A stretch of DNA of 64,000 nt from Pokkaliibacter plantistimulans (GTDB lineage: Bacteria; Pseudomonadota; Gammaproteobacteria; Pseudomonadales; Balneatricaceae), in NCBI RefSeq assembly GCF_046844695.1, contig NZ_CP177354.1, forward strand, positions 3,100,001-3,164,000, read 5' to 3'. The position numbers and the translations under genes were made by a program. This document shows, one piece after another, positions 1 through 7,950 of this stretch (positions are counted from its first letter, which is position 1; every line of letters begins with the position of its first letter). The notes under the pieces are model-generated. The model saw only the letters and a program-made list of their open reading frames with translations, had not been told where the DNA came from and searched no databases.

Positions 1-2
1 CA

Positions 3-956
3 TCTGAACTGTTGGACGCAGAGCCGGAGCTGCAATTTTTACTGTCTGCCGACATCTCGGCGCTGGAGCATCTGGCAACACTTAGCCATCGTTTGAGCCT
101 GAATGATCTGCTGTATCTGACGCAGCTGTGGCTGCACACTCAGAACATACCTCCCGCACAGATAGTTGAGAGCTGCCATGCCTATCGAGCTGGGTTCAAA
201 GCGGGGCATTTCAATCGCTGGCTCGTCAGGGTATATGCCCTGTGGGGGATGCAGCCTGATCAGCTGGCATTGTCGTCCTGGTCTTTTGCAACGCTGTGGC
301 TGCAAATGTGCCATGCCTGCCCCGGACTAAAAAATGCCGACACCCTGGATGATATTGCCGCGCTTTATGATGACGATCAGCTCGTTGAAGACATGCTGGT
401 GGTGGAGCAACAGCTGGAGCAGGGTGGTCCGTTACCATTAGGTGAAGAGAGATTGCTGCGTTTACAGCGAGCGCAAAGGCTGTCCCCACAGCTCTTATAT
501 CGCTGGGGTGGCAGTGCGGCTATAGAGCATTGGGCGTTGCAGCCTGAATCGTCTGCACTGCGCTGGTACGGGGCGCAGCCACTGAACAAGTACCAGCTGC
601 GCGATGCAATCGAGCAGATCGCAGGAGATACAGTCGGAACTGCACGCCGTCAGATTTGGCTTATTGCTGGGGCTGCGTTGCCAGCGAGCCTCTTTGCAGC
701 GTTGTTCGGTGACGGAGAAGAGCACGACGCGTCTGCGCGTCAGCTTAAAGAACCTTTGTTCGCCTGGTTTACGGCTCACCACTCTGAGCTGGCAGAAGGG
801 CTGCTTAATGGCGTGGATCTGACTCGTAGTGATGTGGATTCACTCTGGCACAGTGGCTATCAAGGGCATCGACAGGCACTGGCTGATTTCTGGAACAGGC
901 AGGGTGCATCAGATAAATGGCTCAGCCCGACAGCGTTAGGCGGCGGGTTGTGGTGA
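3..956 (+). CDS. T6SS-associated hypothetical protein, 5' end outside window
   Basis: The reading frame is open to the left edge of the window, so this is probably the C-terminal part of a longer protein; an internal TTG at 12 is the first in-frame start-like codon. The visible 314 residues are soluble, rich in Leu, Ala and Trp, and look alpha-helical, with no signal peptide or membrane segment. I do not recognise a domain with certainty. It overlaps the next gene and is followed by a thiolase-like gene, a PAAR gene and a large modular effector. That order recalls effector loci linked to VgrG in Pseudomonas, where helical accessory proteins of unknown role (some of the TIGR02270 type) precede a thiolase-like gene. 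A role in loading the effector onto the T6SS spike is inferred from position only. Confidence 0.6.
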   Translation, partial: SELLDAEPELQFLLSADISALEHLATLSHRLSLNDLLYLTQLWLHTQNIPPAQIVESCHAYRAGFKAGHFNRWLVRVYALWGMQPDQLALSSWSFATLWLQMCHACPGLKNADTLDDIAALYDDDQLVEDMLVVEQQLEQGGPLPLGEERLLRLQRAQRLSPQLLYRWGGSAAIEHWALQPESSALRWYGAQPLNKYQLRDAIEQIAGDTVGTARRQIWLIAGAALPASLFAALFGDGEEHDASARQLKEPLFAWFTAHHSELAEGLLNGVDLTRSDVDSLWHSGYQGHRQALADFWNRQGASDKWLSPTALGGGLW

Positions 957-1864
957 TACCAGCACTGCAGATGACGGTCGAGGCTATGTCTGTCGGCGGT
1001 GCAAGTCATCCGGCATTTTTTCTGCAAGCGCCTCAGACAACTCCACTACAAGCGTGCTGGCAAGGGAGTGCCTATCAATTGCTTCCCTGTGCGGCTTTGT
1101 CCTCAGAAATCAGTCCGCAGAAGCGGATCGAGTCCTTGCTAGCTGTGGTGGATCACCATGTTCTGGCGGTGCTAGATGGAAAGCCGGTATTGATGCTGAT
1201 GCCTGCAGTGCTGGCCGGGCATCAGGCTTTTGCTGAGCATTGGCTAGGGCGTGGTGGCCGTATTGCGCTCAGGCAAGGTGAGCAGATTTATCCCTACTTT
1301 GTTGGGTCAGCCTCGTTAGCATTGTGCCTTGCACGGCTGCAAAGGCTGTTGCAGCACTATTCTCATATCTGGCTATTGGCGTTGGATTCGCCTTTGCCGA
1401 CCGAGGCGGGGCAGGTATGCACAGAAGGCTATCTGCTGATACGTGCGAGCCTGAGTCAGGAGTGCGGTTTGCGCTGCACCTGGCATGGCGTTTCGCAACA
1501 GCGGCGGCACTTCCACCCTGATGCAGGCATCGCCAGTCTGGCTGAGACATTGGGTAAACACGACTCTGGCCAGATTAATGCGCTCGTTTGCGACCCCTTT
1601 GAAGGGCTTATATCTGTACGCCAGTTCGGCAGCCTGTGGAGTGCTCTCGATACAGCAGAAGCGAATGTACAAGTGCAGATTCCCCTGTTGCCATGGGGAC
1701 GGCTTGGCAGTCTGGCATCTTTACTAAAGGCATGGTTGATAGCGCAGCAGCTCCCACTGTGTGAGATGCCAAACGGGGCGTCAGTACTTCAAATTGATCT
1801 TGCCGAGCAAGGCTGGTGTGGTGGCGTGCTTTGGCACGCGGCCAAAGGGAATGACAGTATCTGA
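917..1864 (+). CDS. Thiolase / ketoacyl-synthase-like T6SS accessory protein
   Basis: This 315-residue protein starts with a beta-strand (RRRVVVIPAL) of the kind that opens thiolase and beta-ketoacyl synthase folds, followed by Gly/Ala-rich and hydrophobic stretches and a central segment resembling the core of that fold. I see no convincing Cys-His-His catalytic triad, so it is probably a non-enzymatic relative. Similar proteins lie beside PAAR effectors in Pseudomonas T6SS loci, where they are thought to help effector delivery. It overlaps the upstream gene by 40 bp from the ATG at 917. A GTG at 953 overlaps the upstream TGA and is an alternative start; neither has a strong ribosome-binding site. 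The PAAR gene follows after 16 bp, so the genes are probably co-transcribed. The family call is tentative. Confidence 0.5.
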   Translation: MAQPDSVRRRVVVIPALQMTVEAMSVGGASHPAFFLQAPQTTPLQACWQGSAYQLLPCAALSSEISPQKRIESLLAVVDHHVLAVLDGKPVLMLMPAVLAGHQAFAEHWLGRGGRIALRQGEQIYPYFVGSASLALCLARLQRLLQHYSHIWLLALDSPLPTEAGQVCTEGYLLIRASLSQECGLRCTWHGVSQQRRHFHPDAGIASLAETLGKHDSGQINALVCDPFEGLISVRQFGSLWSALDTAEANVQVQIPLLPWGRLGSLASLLKAWLIAQQLPLCEMPNGASVLQIDLAEQGWCGGVLWHAAKGNDSI

Positions 1865-1880
1865 CAACGGAGGTTTCATC

Positions 1881-2282
1881 ATGGGTAAACCAGCAGCTAC
1901 GGTATCCCACTTTCATACATGCCCGGCGTACTGTGGCGATACGCCTCATGTCGGCGGCCCGGTCGCGGCGGGTTCAGCCAATGTCCTGATTGGTGGGCTG
2001 CCAGCAGCAAGGCTGGGCGACAAGCTGGTATGCAATGGCCCACCCGACACTATCGTCGAAGGCTCAGCCACCGTCTTTATTAACGGCTTGCCAGCTGCAC
2101 GCATGGGAGATGCAACCGCACATGGCGGCCAGATCGTGGCAGGAAACGGTACGGTCCTGATTGGCAATAAAAGCTACAGCCGTGATGGTAGCTACGTCGA
2201 TCATGACGAGCCGGAGGAGAAAAACACTTTTAGCCGTCGACTGGGGCAAAACTCGGAAGATAGTTACGGATTCAGCTATTGA
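1881..2282 (+). CDS. PAAR-domain protein, T6SS spike tip
   Basis: This 133-residue protein is almost entirely a PAAR domain. It begins MGKPAATVSHFHTCP and contains the repeated Gly-rich hairpins typical of the family (VGGPVAAGSANVLIGGLPAAR, GLPAARMGD, GNGTVLIG). PAAR proteins fold into a small metal-stabilised cone that caps the VgrG trimer and carries effectors through the T6SS. His and Cys residues near the N-terminus and around residue 90 are the likely metal ligands. The ATG at 1881 is chosen because it starts exactly at the domain and has a ribosome-binding site (GGAGG) at a normal distance. A short hydrophilic C-terminal tail of about 35 residues may contact the effector encoded 29 bp downstream. 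Confidence 0.9.
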   Translation: MGKPAATVSHFHTCPAYCGDTPHVGGPVAAGSANVLIGGLPAARLGDKLVCNGPPDTIVEGSATVFINGLPAARMGDATAHGGQIVAGNGTVLIGNKSYSRDGSYVDHDEPEEKNTFSRRLGQNSEDSYGFSY

Positions 2283-2311
2283 TAGCGTAAACACGAACAG
2301 GATGTTCAGTG

Positions 2312-5300
2312 ATGACTTCAGCAACATCGCCTGACAACTCAGGCAGCGCACAGGCTCAACCTGAGCCCAAACCCACGCAGTTCAAATTGCCGGTAGTACA
2401 GGATGACGGGAAGGACTTTAAAACCGTCGATGAGGCTCAGCGTAAGCGCGCCACTGATCCGGCGGGGTTCTATCTGTTTGGACTGAACAATTTCTGGCAC
2501 GGCGGCATTCATCTCAACAGCCACAGTTTCCCTCAGCATAAAGATCAAACGCCATTGCGCTGTATTGCTGATGGCGAAGTGATCGCCTATCGCGTCAATG
2601 AGCAGTATTTTCGCCAGCCCCTGCTAAATGACGCTGGCACCACGGAGTCAGGCCAGCTTTGCACCTCGCTGGATTTCTGTCTGGTACGCCATGATTACCT
2701 CAGCCCGAAACGCAAAGACCCGGAGCAGGCGCCTGCGACCAAGGCCAGCCCACCCGCAGCGCCTGCCGCTATTGCCGTAAAAAGCGGTGAAAGCTATCTG
2801 GTTAACACCCAGAGTGATCCACTGACCATCCGCCGCAGTCTGGAAAGCAGTGTATTTGATCAGGCCAGCAACAAGGGGAAGTTGCCCCGTAATAGCCGTG
2901 TCAGTGTGATTGATGGTGTGCCCCGGAAAGGCGGTAACGGCATGGACTACTATCAGGTCAGAGTGGAAAGCACCCCTGCTGGCAGCACCGTAGTCATCGG
3001 TGACGACGTGTATGCGCCTGCCCGCTACCTGCTGGCGACCCGCCATGTGGTGACAGCGGACAGTAACGGCCGCATTGATCCTGCTGGTGATGACGTCATC
3101 AAGGTGGGCAAGGATTCTGTGGTGGAGCTGATTGCGCAGGTGCCGGTCAAGGCGACGCGCAATGGCAAGACCTATACCTATCTACCCGTCAGGGTGACCG
3201 CGGCGGCGACTCCGGCGAATGCGCAGGGTCGGGTGGCTCAGGTGGGCGACACGCTGAATATCATTGAGCAAAACCTGCGTGCGGAGCCTTTGCCTGCACC
3301 ACCTCCCGTATTGCACGAAGATGATCTGATAGAACAGCAGAACGCCCCTGCCAGCCCTGCTGCCAAACCGCAAGGGGAACAGAATCGTCTGCGCTTCTAC
3401 AGCCTCTATATGCATTTGGCACCCTATGAGGACTACCAAGCCTGGGAGCAGCAACACCGGCTGCAAGGCGCCATCATGGAAGTGACGGGCAATGTCCGTC
3501 TGCGTGCCTTGCAGGATGGCAGCGGTGATCCGCTGATTCTGGCCAGTATGCCAATCAAAACCCTGCCTGCGGGCAGTCGGGTACGGCGAACCAGTGGCAG
3601 TCAGTCCGCCATCATTTCAGGTAAAAACGGCGCACAGGACTTTGTCAGGGTGACACCACTCATTCAGAGCGCTGATCAAAGCTGGCATGACGACCCGCAA
3701 ACCGGCTATGTAGCGCTGAGTCATGTCAGGGATGTCGCCCAGCCGACGCAGCCAATACCGCTGTACTGGGTGGAGCAACGGGAGGGTATTACCAAGGGAA
3801 CACGCAATATCTTTGATGACGCCAAGGCGCCGGTGGACTGGCTTAAAGAAGGTACACGCGTCCGCTATCAACCGGCCAGCCGCTGTGCTCACCCCAATCG
3901 TGGCGACCTCATTCGCTGTACCGTACTGGACGAAAATGCCTTCGCCGGTTTTAACGGGCGGCGCTCTACCCAGGGGCAACGCTTCTGGATGGAGCTGCTG
4001 CCCGGTGAGATTCATAACAGCGTGGAAGATCAGGGCATCGCCCCTCCTGACCATGCCAATCCGGGGGCGGAGTCGCAGGTGCATCACTGCTCGCCACCCA
4101 TCCCGATCAAAGCGGGTGATCCGGTGGGTTATCTCAGTCGCTACGATGTGCAGACCGCCACGGCTACGGGGCAGCAGATGAACAGCGTCTACTGGACTCA
4201 CCTTGAGTTGTTCAGCGACGCCGATGACGGTGCCATCAATGCCTTGCTCGACAATGCGGCTCAGGTCAATGTCGGCAAGCAGTATCTGAAGCTTATCGAC
4301 GACCCGCAGCGGCCCATTTATCTGGCCATCAAGGATCCTGGCAGCAGCGGCAGCCCACCCAAAATGCTTGACACCCACCAGCCCGTGAGCTTTGAACAGT
4401 CGGTGGCAGGGTCCAGTGTGCCCATGCTGATCGAGATGAGCAGTGGTGCGACAGTCACGGATGATCAGGGCAAAGTGTGGTATCCCTCTGCCGAACAGGG
4501 CAAATACATCAGTGCCGATGCGGGCGAAGTGATCAATCAGTACGAGTTGCGCAAGCTCGGCTATCAGACGCTGATTGAAAGTAACAACCGTGCAGATGGC
4601 TTCTACAAGCAGGATGCCAATAGTGATTCCGATGTGGTGGCGCCCTTTTTTCAGCAATTGTTTAAAGCCATCGACACCGATCACGATGGTGACGTGAGTT
4701 TGTCTGAGCTGCAGCTGGCCTTTCAAAACCGGTCCTTGCGCGAATTGATTAACCGCATCGTTCCCCGTCATCCCAGCGAATGGCATCAGCCCACTATTGA
4801 AGCCATTAAAGAATGGGTAGAAAAGCGCCGTCAGCACGGTGAAGAGCGTGGTGGCTGGAGTGAGGGTGTAAAGGCGCTGTTTAAAACCGAAGTAGAGCGT
4901 ATTGAAAAGCTGGAGTTTCTAAGTCAGGTGCCGGAAGTGAACGCTGGCAAAGGGCTTTGGCATTTTGAACCGTTTGAGTTGGTGAAGTGGTTGGGATCAT
5001 GCTGTGTTCCATTAAAGACGGTACAAGAAATAACAATGCTGATTACTTCAGGCTTTGAGGCTAAAGCCCTTAAAGGGAAATTGGCATATGATCAAGTTGC
5101 TGATAATAGTGACGGGCAGGGTATGTCTTTTGGATTTTTACAGTGGAATTTCGGACAAAATACCTTGGCTGGATTATTAAAAGATATGCACTCCATAGAT
5201 TCGGAAAAATTTGAGGCTTGCTTTGAGAAAGGGTTAGAGTTTAGTGCTTTCAAAAAAGCGGTTTTTGACAATGGTGTCGGCAGTCAAATTCAATGGGCAG

Positions 5301-5773
5301 TAGATGCACAGAATAGTCGTAAATCTGCTTGGGTGCAGACATTTAGAAATATTGGTGGAGTGAGTGAGTTTAATGAAGTACAAATAAAGCATGCAATGCG
5401 TAATCACGAAAACACAATGCAATGTTTAGAATTTATGCGCAAGCTCAAGCCTGAGTTAATGCTTGAAGTGCAGGTTGTGACGTATGTGGCTATCTATGAC
5501 TTGTGCAACCAACAGAATAGCTTGACTCCAGCAAAAACGGAAATATCAGAGAAGGCCGCCTCTAAGGCGTTCGCAAGTCAGATTGAGTTTTTGACCATGT
5601 GTGTGATGGAAAGAGCTAAAAAAGCTAAATCACAATATGTGGCTGACTGTATAAGCAGGCGATTAGGTATAATTAATAAGAAGGCTGTAAAAGTATCTGA
5701 GAATGGCTATGTAGTTATGCGTGGTAATATAAATTTTGATGCAATTGTTGATGGGGTGGTTTGTGGAATATAA
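2312..5773 (+). CDS. Modular T6SS cargo effector: M23-like, SH3-like, EF-hand and lysozyme-like tip
   Basis: This protein of about 1153 residues is probably secreted with the adjacent PAAR. Near residues 55-130 and 360-375 lie two halves of an M23-like (LytM) fold: the metal motif reads HGGIH where active enzymes have HxxxD, and SLYMHL matches the second His motif, so it may be inactive. Between and after them are SH3-like segments. A canonical EF-hand (DTDHDGDVSLSE) lies near residue 790. A motif LWHFEPFELVKWL near residue 885, resembling the linker of other modular T6SS effectors, precedes the toxic tip. From about residue 892 the DNA becomes clearly A+T-rich and encodes a lysozyme-like domain with a candidate catalytic Glu in TSGFEA and the conserved DGQGMSFGFLQWNFGQ. 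Peptidoglycan cleavage is the likely activity. A GTG directly before the chosen ATG is an alternative start. Confidence 0.8.
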   Translation: MTSATSPDNSGSAQAQPEPKPTQFKLPVVQDDGKDFKTVDEAQRKRATDPAGFYLFGLNNFWHGGIHLNSHSFPQHKDQTPLRCIADGEVIAYRVNEQYFRQPLLNDAGTTESGQLCTSLDFCLVRHDYLSPKRKDPEQAPATKASPPAAPAAIAVKSGESYLVNTQSDPLTIRRSLESSVFDQASNKGKLPRNSRVSVIDGVPRKGGNGMDYYQVRVESTPAGSTVVIGDDVYAPARYLLATRHVVTADSNGRIDPAGDDVIKVGKDSVVELIAQVPVKATRNGKTYTYLPVRVTAAATPANAQGRVAQVGDTLNIIEQNLRAEPLPAPPPVLHEDDLIEQQNAPASPAAKPQGEQNRLRFYSLYMHLAPYEDYQAWEQQHRLQGAIMEVTGNVRLRALQDGSGDPLILASMPIKTLPAGSRVRRTSGSQSAIISGKNGAQDFVRVTPLIQSADQSWHDDPQTGYVALSHVRDVAQPTQPIPLYWVEQREGITKGTRNIFDDAKAPVDWLKEGTRVRYQPASRCAHPNRGDLIRCTVLDENAFAGFNGRRSTQGQRFWMELLPGEIHNSVEDQGIAPPDHANPGAESQVHHCSPPIPIKAGDPVGYLSRYDVQTATATGQQMNSVYWTHLELFSDADDGAINALLDNAAQVNVGKQYLKLIDDPQRPIYLAIKDPGSSGSPPKMLDTHQPVSFEQSVAGSSVPMLIEMSSGATVTDDQGKVWYPSAEQGKYISADAGEVINQYELRKLGYQTLIESNNRADGFYKQDANSDSDVVAPFFQQLFKAIDTDHDGDVSLSELQLAFQNRSLRELINRIVPRHPSEWHQPTIEAIKEWVEKRRQHGEERGGWSEGVKALFKTEVERIEKLEFLSQVPEVNAGKGLWHFEPFELVKWLGSCCVPLKTVQEITMLITSGFEAKALKGKLAYDQVADNSDGQGMSFGFLQWNFGQNTLAGLLKDMHSIDSEKFEACFEKGLEFSAFKKAVFDNGVGSQIQWAVDAQNSRKSAWVQTFRNIGGVSEFNEVQIKHAMRNHENTMQCLEFMRKLKPELMLEVQVVTYVAIYDLCNQQNSLTPAKTEISEKAASKAFASQIEFLTMCVMERAKKAKSQYVADCISRRLGIINKKAVKVSENGYVVMRGNINFDAIVDGVVCGI

Positions 5774-6644
5774 AAATTCACTTGTGATTTTTTTTGTGAT
5801 GCTTTTTTCTTCTGGATTATCTGCATCCACTGATATTGAATATATAGATCAACAAGGACTTATATCATGTAGTGATGGCTATTTTGAGTTCAATTCGATT
5901 GATGTTTTGGATAATGTTCTTATTCTTGGTTGTAAATCTCGCGGCAGTATTATGGATAATAGCTTTCTCTCTTACAGTTATAGGAATGGTAGTTACTTTT
6001 TGTCGAGATATATATCGGCTTCAGCTTTGGTTGATAGAGATACGCTAATTTCATCTCAAGATCAGTCTGCAGTGTCTGCAATAGGTTACTGTTCTCCATT
6101 TCATGAACGTGGTAGTGAAAATATATATGCCTTAATGAAAATTCCGAAAAATGATGGGATGGGTTATTGTTATGATATTCAGACAGTTGATAGTGTTTCT
6201 GATAGTTTAAATAATGCAAAGTATATTGATAAATACAATGATGAAATAGATATCAAGAAAATCAATATTTTAGGCTATGTCGCTAAGGCTTTGAGGAAAA
6301 AATATGAGCGTAAGGAGGGGGTTGGAAAAGAGCTTTTAAAAAATGTTATTTCTATTTCGGATGACTACTCTGCTATTAAAGATAGTGAAAATATTATTTT
6401 GTTAAATGATGTTGGGTATTATCTATATCTGAATAAAGAGTACGTTGCTGCAAAACATGTTCTGCGAAAGGTTGAGAAATTGAGTCCTGATCGGCTGGTT
6501 ATGTATGTTAATCTTGCTGATGTTTTGTGGGAATTGAATGAGAGGGTTGAAGCACTTAGATATTATCAAATTTATGTTAATGAAATGAGTAAGCAAGGAA
6601 AGGAACTGCGGATTCCTAAATATGTATATTCCCGAATAAAGTAA
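5751..6644 (+). CDS. Secreted TPR-type immunity protein for the upstream effector
   Basis: The gene overlaps the end of the effector gene, which is typical of effector-immunity pairs. The protein begins with a signal peptide (hydrophobic VIFFVMLFSSGLSA), so it is periplasmic, where a lysozyme-like effector would act. The C-terminal 110 residues form TPR-like helices (LNDVGYYLYLNKEYVAAKHV and the following helices) ending in IPKYVYSRIK. The same architecture and ending recur in the broken gene at 7947-8750. The start is uncertain: ATG 5751 is used, while GTG 5763 would give a shorter and more typical signal peptide. Base composition is strongly A+T-rich, like the effector tip and unlike the rest of the window. 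The immunity role is inferred from position, export and composition. Confidence 0.75.
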   Translation: MGWFVEYKNSLVIFFVMLFSSGLSASTDIEYIDQQGLISCSDGYFEFNSIDVLDNVLILGCKSRGSIMDNSFLSYSYRNGSYFLSRYISASALVDRDTLISSQDQSAVSAIGYCSPFHERGSENIYALMKIPKNDGMGYCYDIQTVDSVSDSLNNAKYIDKYNDEIDIKKINILGYVAKALRKKYERKEGVGKELLKNVISISDDYSAIKDSENIILLNDVGYYLYLNKEYVAAKHVLRKVEKLSPDRLVMYVNLADVLWELNERVEALRYYQIYVNEMSKQGKELRIPKYVYSRIK

Positions 6645-6664
6645 ATGTGCTCTTGGTTGGGGTC

Positions 6665-7700
6665 GGCTTTGTTGCACAAATCGGAGCGGGTTCCCCTGCA
6701 GTAGAATGAAGGCATGAACAAGCCTGCCTCCCCGAAGTACAAGACAACGAACTGGAAGTCCTACAACGCCGCGCTCAAAGCGCGTGGCTCATTGATGATC
6801 TGGCTGGACCGGGATATGACCTGGCACGGGACGCCACGAGGCCAGCGTGGACGTCCACAGGTCTTCAGCGATGCGGCCATTCAGTTCTGCCTGACGATCA
6901 AAAACCTGTTCGGCCTTGCTCTGCGCCAGGCGGTGGGCATGGTGCAAAGTATGCTTAGCCTGGCGGGACTGAACTGGCCTGCGCCGGACTACAGCACGAT
7001 ATGCCGACGTCAGAAGTCGCTGAATATCTCGATTCCTTACCGCCCCAGCACATCGGGGCTGCATCTCCTGATCGATAGCACGGGGATCAAGATGCTGGGC
7101 GAAGGCGAGTGGAAAACAAAAAAACACGGTGCAGACTACCGCCGCCAGTGGCGCAAAGTGCATTTAGGTATTGATGCGCAGACGCTGGAAATTCGGGCCA
7201 TTGAGGTCACCGACAACACCGTAGGTGACGCCCCGATGCTGCCAGAGTTACTGAGTCAGATTCCAGCGGAGGAAGAGATTGCATCCGTCAGCGGTGATGG
7301 TGCCTATGACACCCGAGGCTGTCATGAGGCGATAGCTCAGCGAGAGGCGGAAGCGGTGATTCCCACGCGCAAGAATGGGAGGCTGTGGAAGGAGAATCGA
7401 GCGGGGGCGAAAGCCCGTAACGCGATCTTGCGGGCGACGCGTTATCTGGGGCAAACGCTCTGGAAAAGGTGGAGTGGTTACCACCGGCGCAGCCTGGTAG
7501 AAACCAAAATGCGGTGTTTCAAGCGGCTGGGTGAGCGGGTCATGGCGAAAGATTTCGACCGTCAGGTGGCCGAACTGCAGGTGCGAGCAGCCATCCTGAA
7601 CCGCTTCACGCAGCTTGGGACACCGATGACGGTGCGTATGCCATAAATTCGTCTGGGGAAAGGGGCTTTGTAAGCTGTGCTCTATTTATGCAACAAAGCC
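6665..7700 (+). mobile_element. IS5-family (IS903-like) insertion sequence, complete
   Basis: The element is 1036 bp, bounded by inverted repeats: the left end reads GGCTTTGTTGCACAAATC and the right end is the complement of GGCTTTGTTGCATAAAT. An 8-bp target duplication, TTGGGGTC, lies at 6657-6664 and again at 7701-7708. The single transposase gene fills most of the element and is intact, so it may still move. It sits between the immunity gene and an older inverted-repeat pair whose edge it hit, and it separates the two immunity modules. Confidence 0.93.
6714..7646 (+). CDS. IS5-family transposase
   Basis: This 310-residue DDE transposase has the IS5/IS903 layout. An N-terminal DUF4372-like/helical region reads GRPQVFSDAAIQFCLTIK. 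The first Asp is in LLIDSTGIKMLG, the second in SGDGAYDTRG, and the Glu is in the signature YHRRSLVETKMRCFKRLG. The length is normal for the group, there is no frameshift, and G+C content is higher than in the flanking island, so the element arrived separately. The start ATG lies 49 bp inside the left inverted repeat. Confidence 0.95.
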   Translation: MNKPASPKYKTTNWKSYNAALKARGSLMIWLDRDMTWHGTPRGQRGRPQVFSDAAIQFCLTIKNLFGLALRQAVGMVQSMLSLAGLNWPAPDYSTICRRQKSLNISIPYRPSTSGLHLLIDSTGIKMLGEGEWKTKKHGADYRRQWRKVHLGIDAQTLEIRAIEVTDNTVGDAPMLPELLSQIPAEEEIASVSGDGAYDTRGCHEAIAQREAEAVIPTRKNGRLWKENRAGAKARNAILRATRYLGQTLWKRWSGYHRRSLVETKMRCFKRLGERVMAKDFDRQVAELQVRAAILNRFTQLGTPMTVRMP

Positions 7701-7703
7701 TTG

Positions 7704-7791
7704 GGGTCTGTCAAACGAACTGTGTAACTGCGTTTATGGGATGATACAGGAGCACAGCGAGGAACTGTTACACATTTCGTTTGGCAGACCC
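7704..7791. repeat. Inverted-repeat pair, remnant or mini-element of a mutator-type IS
   Basis: A 25-bp segment at 7704-7728 (begins GGGTCTGTCAAACGAACTG) is matched in inverted orientation at 7767-7791 (ends TTCGTTTGGCAGACCC), 23 of 25 positions paired. Only 38 bp lie between them. The tip sequence resembles the ends of IS256/mutator-type elements. No transposase remains and I see no target duplication, so it is either an internally deleted element or a MITE. It overlaps the IS5 target duplication and directly precedes the orphan toxin tail. Confidence 0.6.
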
Positions 7792-7950
7792 ATTAAGGGC
7801 TATGAGCGATTTTTGAATGTAATAGAAGGTACTTCCTATAGTGACTACAAGAAAAAGGCAGATGGAAGTCTTAAAGAAGTGGTTTGGTATTCAATAAAGA
7901 AGCCAAAAGAGTATTCTGAAAATAGACTAAAAAAATTGAAGGGGGAATGA
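7792..7950 (+). pseudogene. Orphan C-terminal tail of a toxin or effector gene
   Basis: The frame immediately after the inverted repeat encodes about 52 residues (IKGYERFLNVIEGTSYSDY onward) ending in KKLKGE. It has no start of its own and an A+T-rich composition like the effector tip. Its stop overlaps the ATG of the next frame by 4 bp (ATGA), as is common for effector-immunity pairs. It reads as the end of a toxin gene whose front was lost when mobile DNA entered. I cannot name the toxin family. It is not similar to the last residues of the effector at 2312-5773. Confidence 0.5.

Noticed and set aside
3617..4837. Long minus-strand frame of about 400 codons opposite the effector gene
   Set aside because: It lies entirely opposite a gene with clear domains, and its translation shows no family features; it is a shadow of the G+C-rich coding strand.
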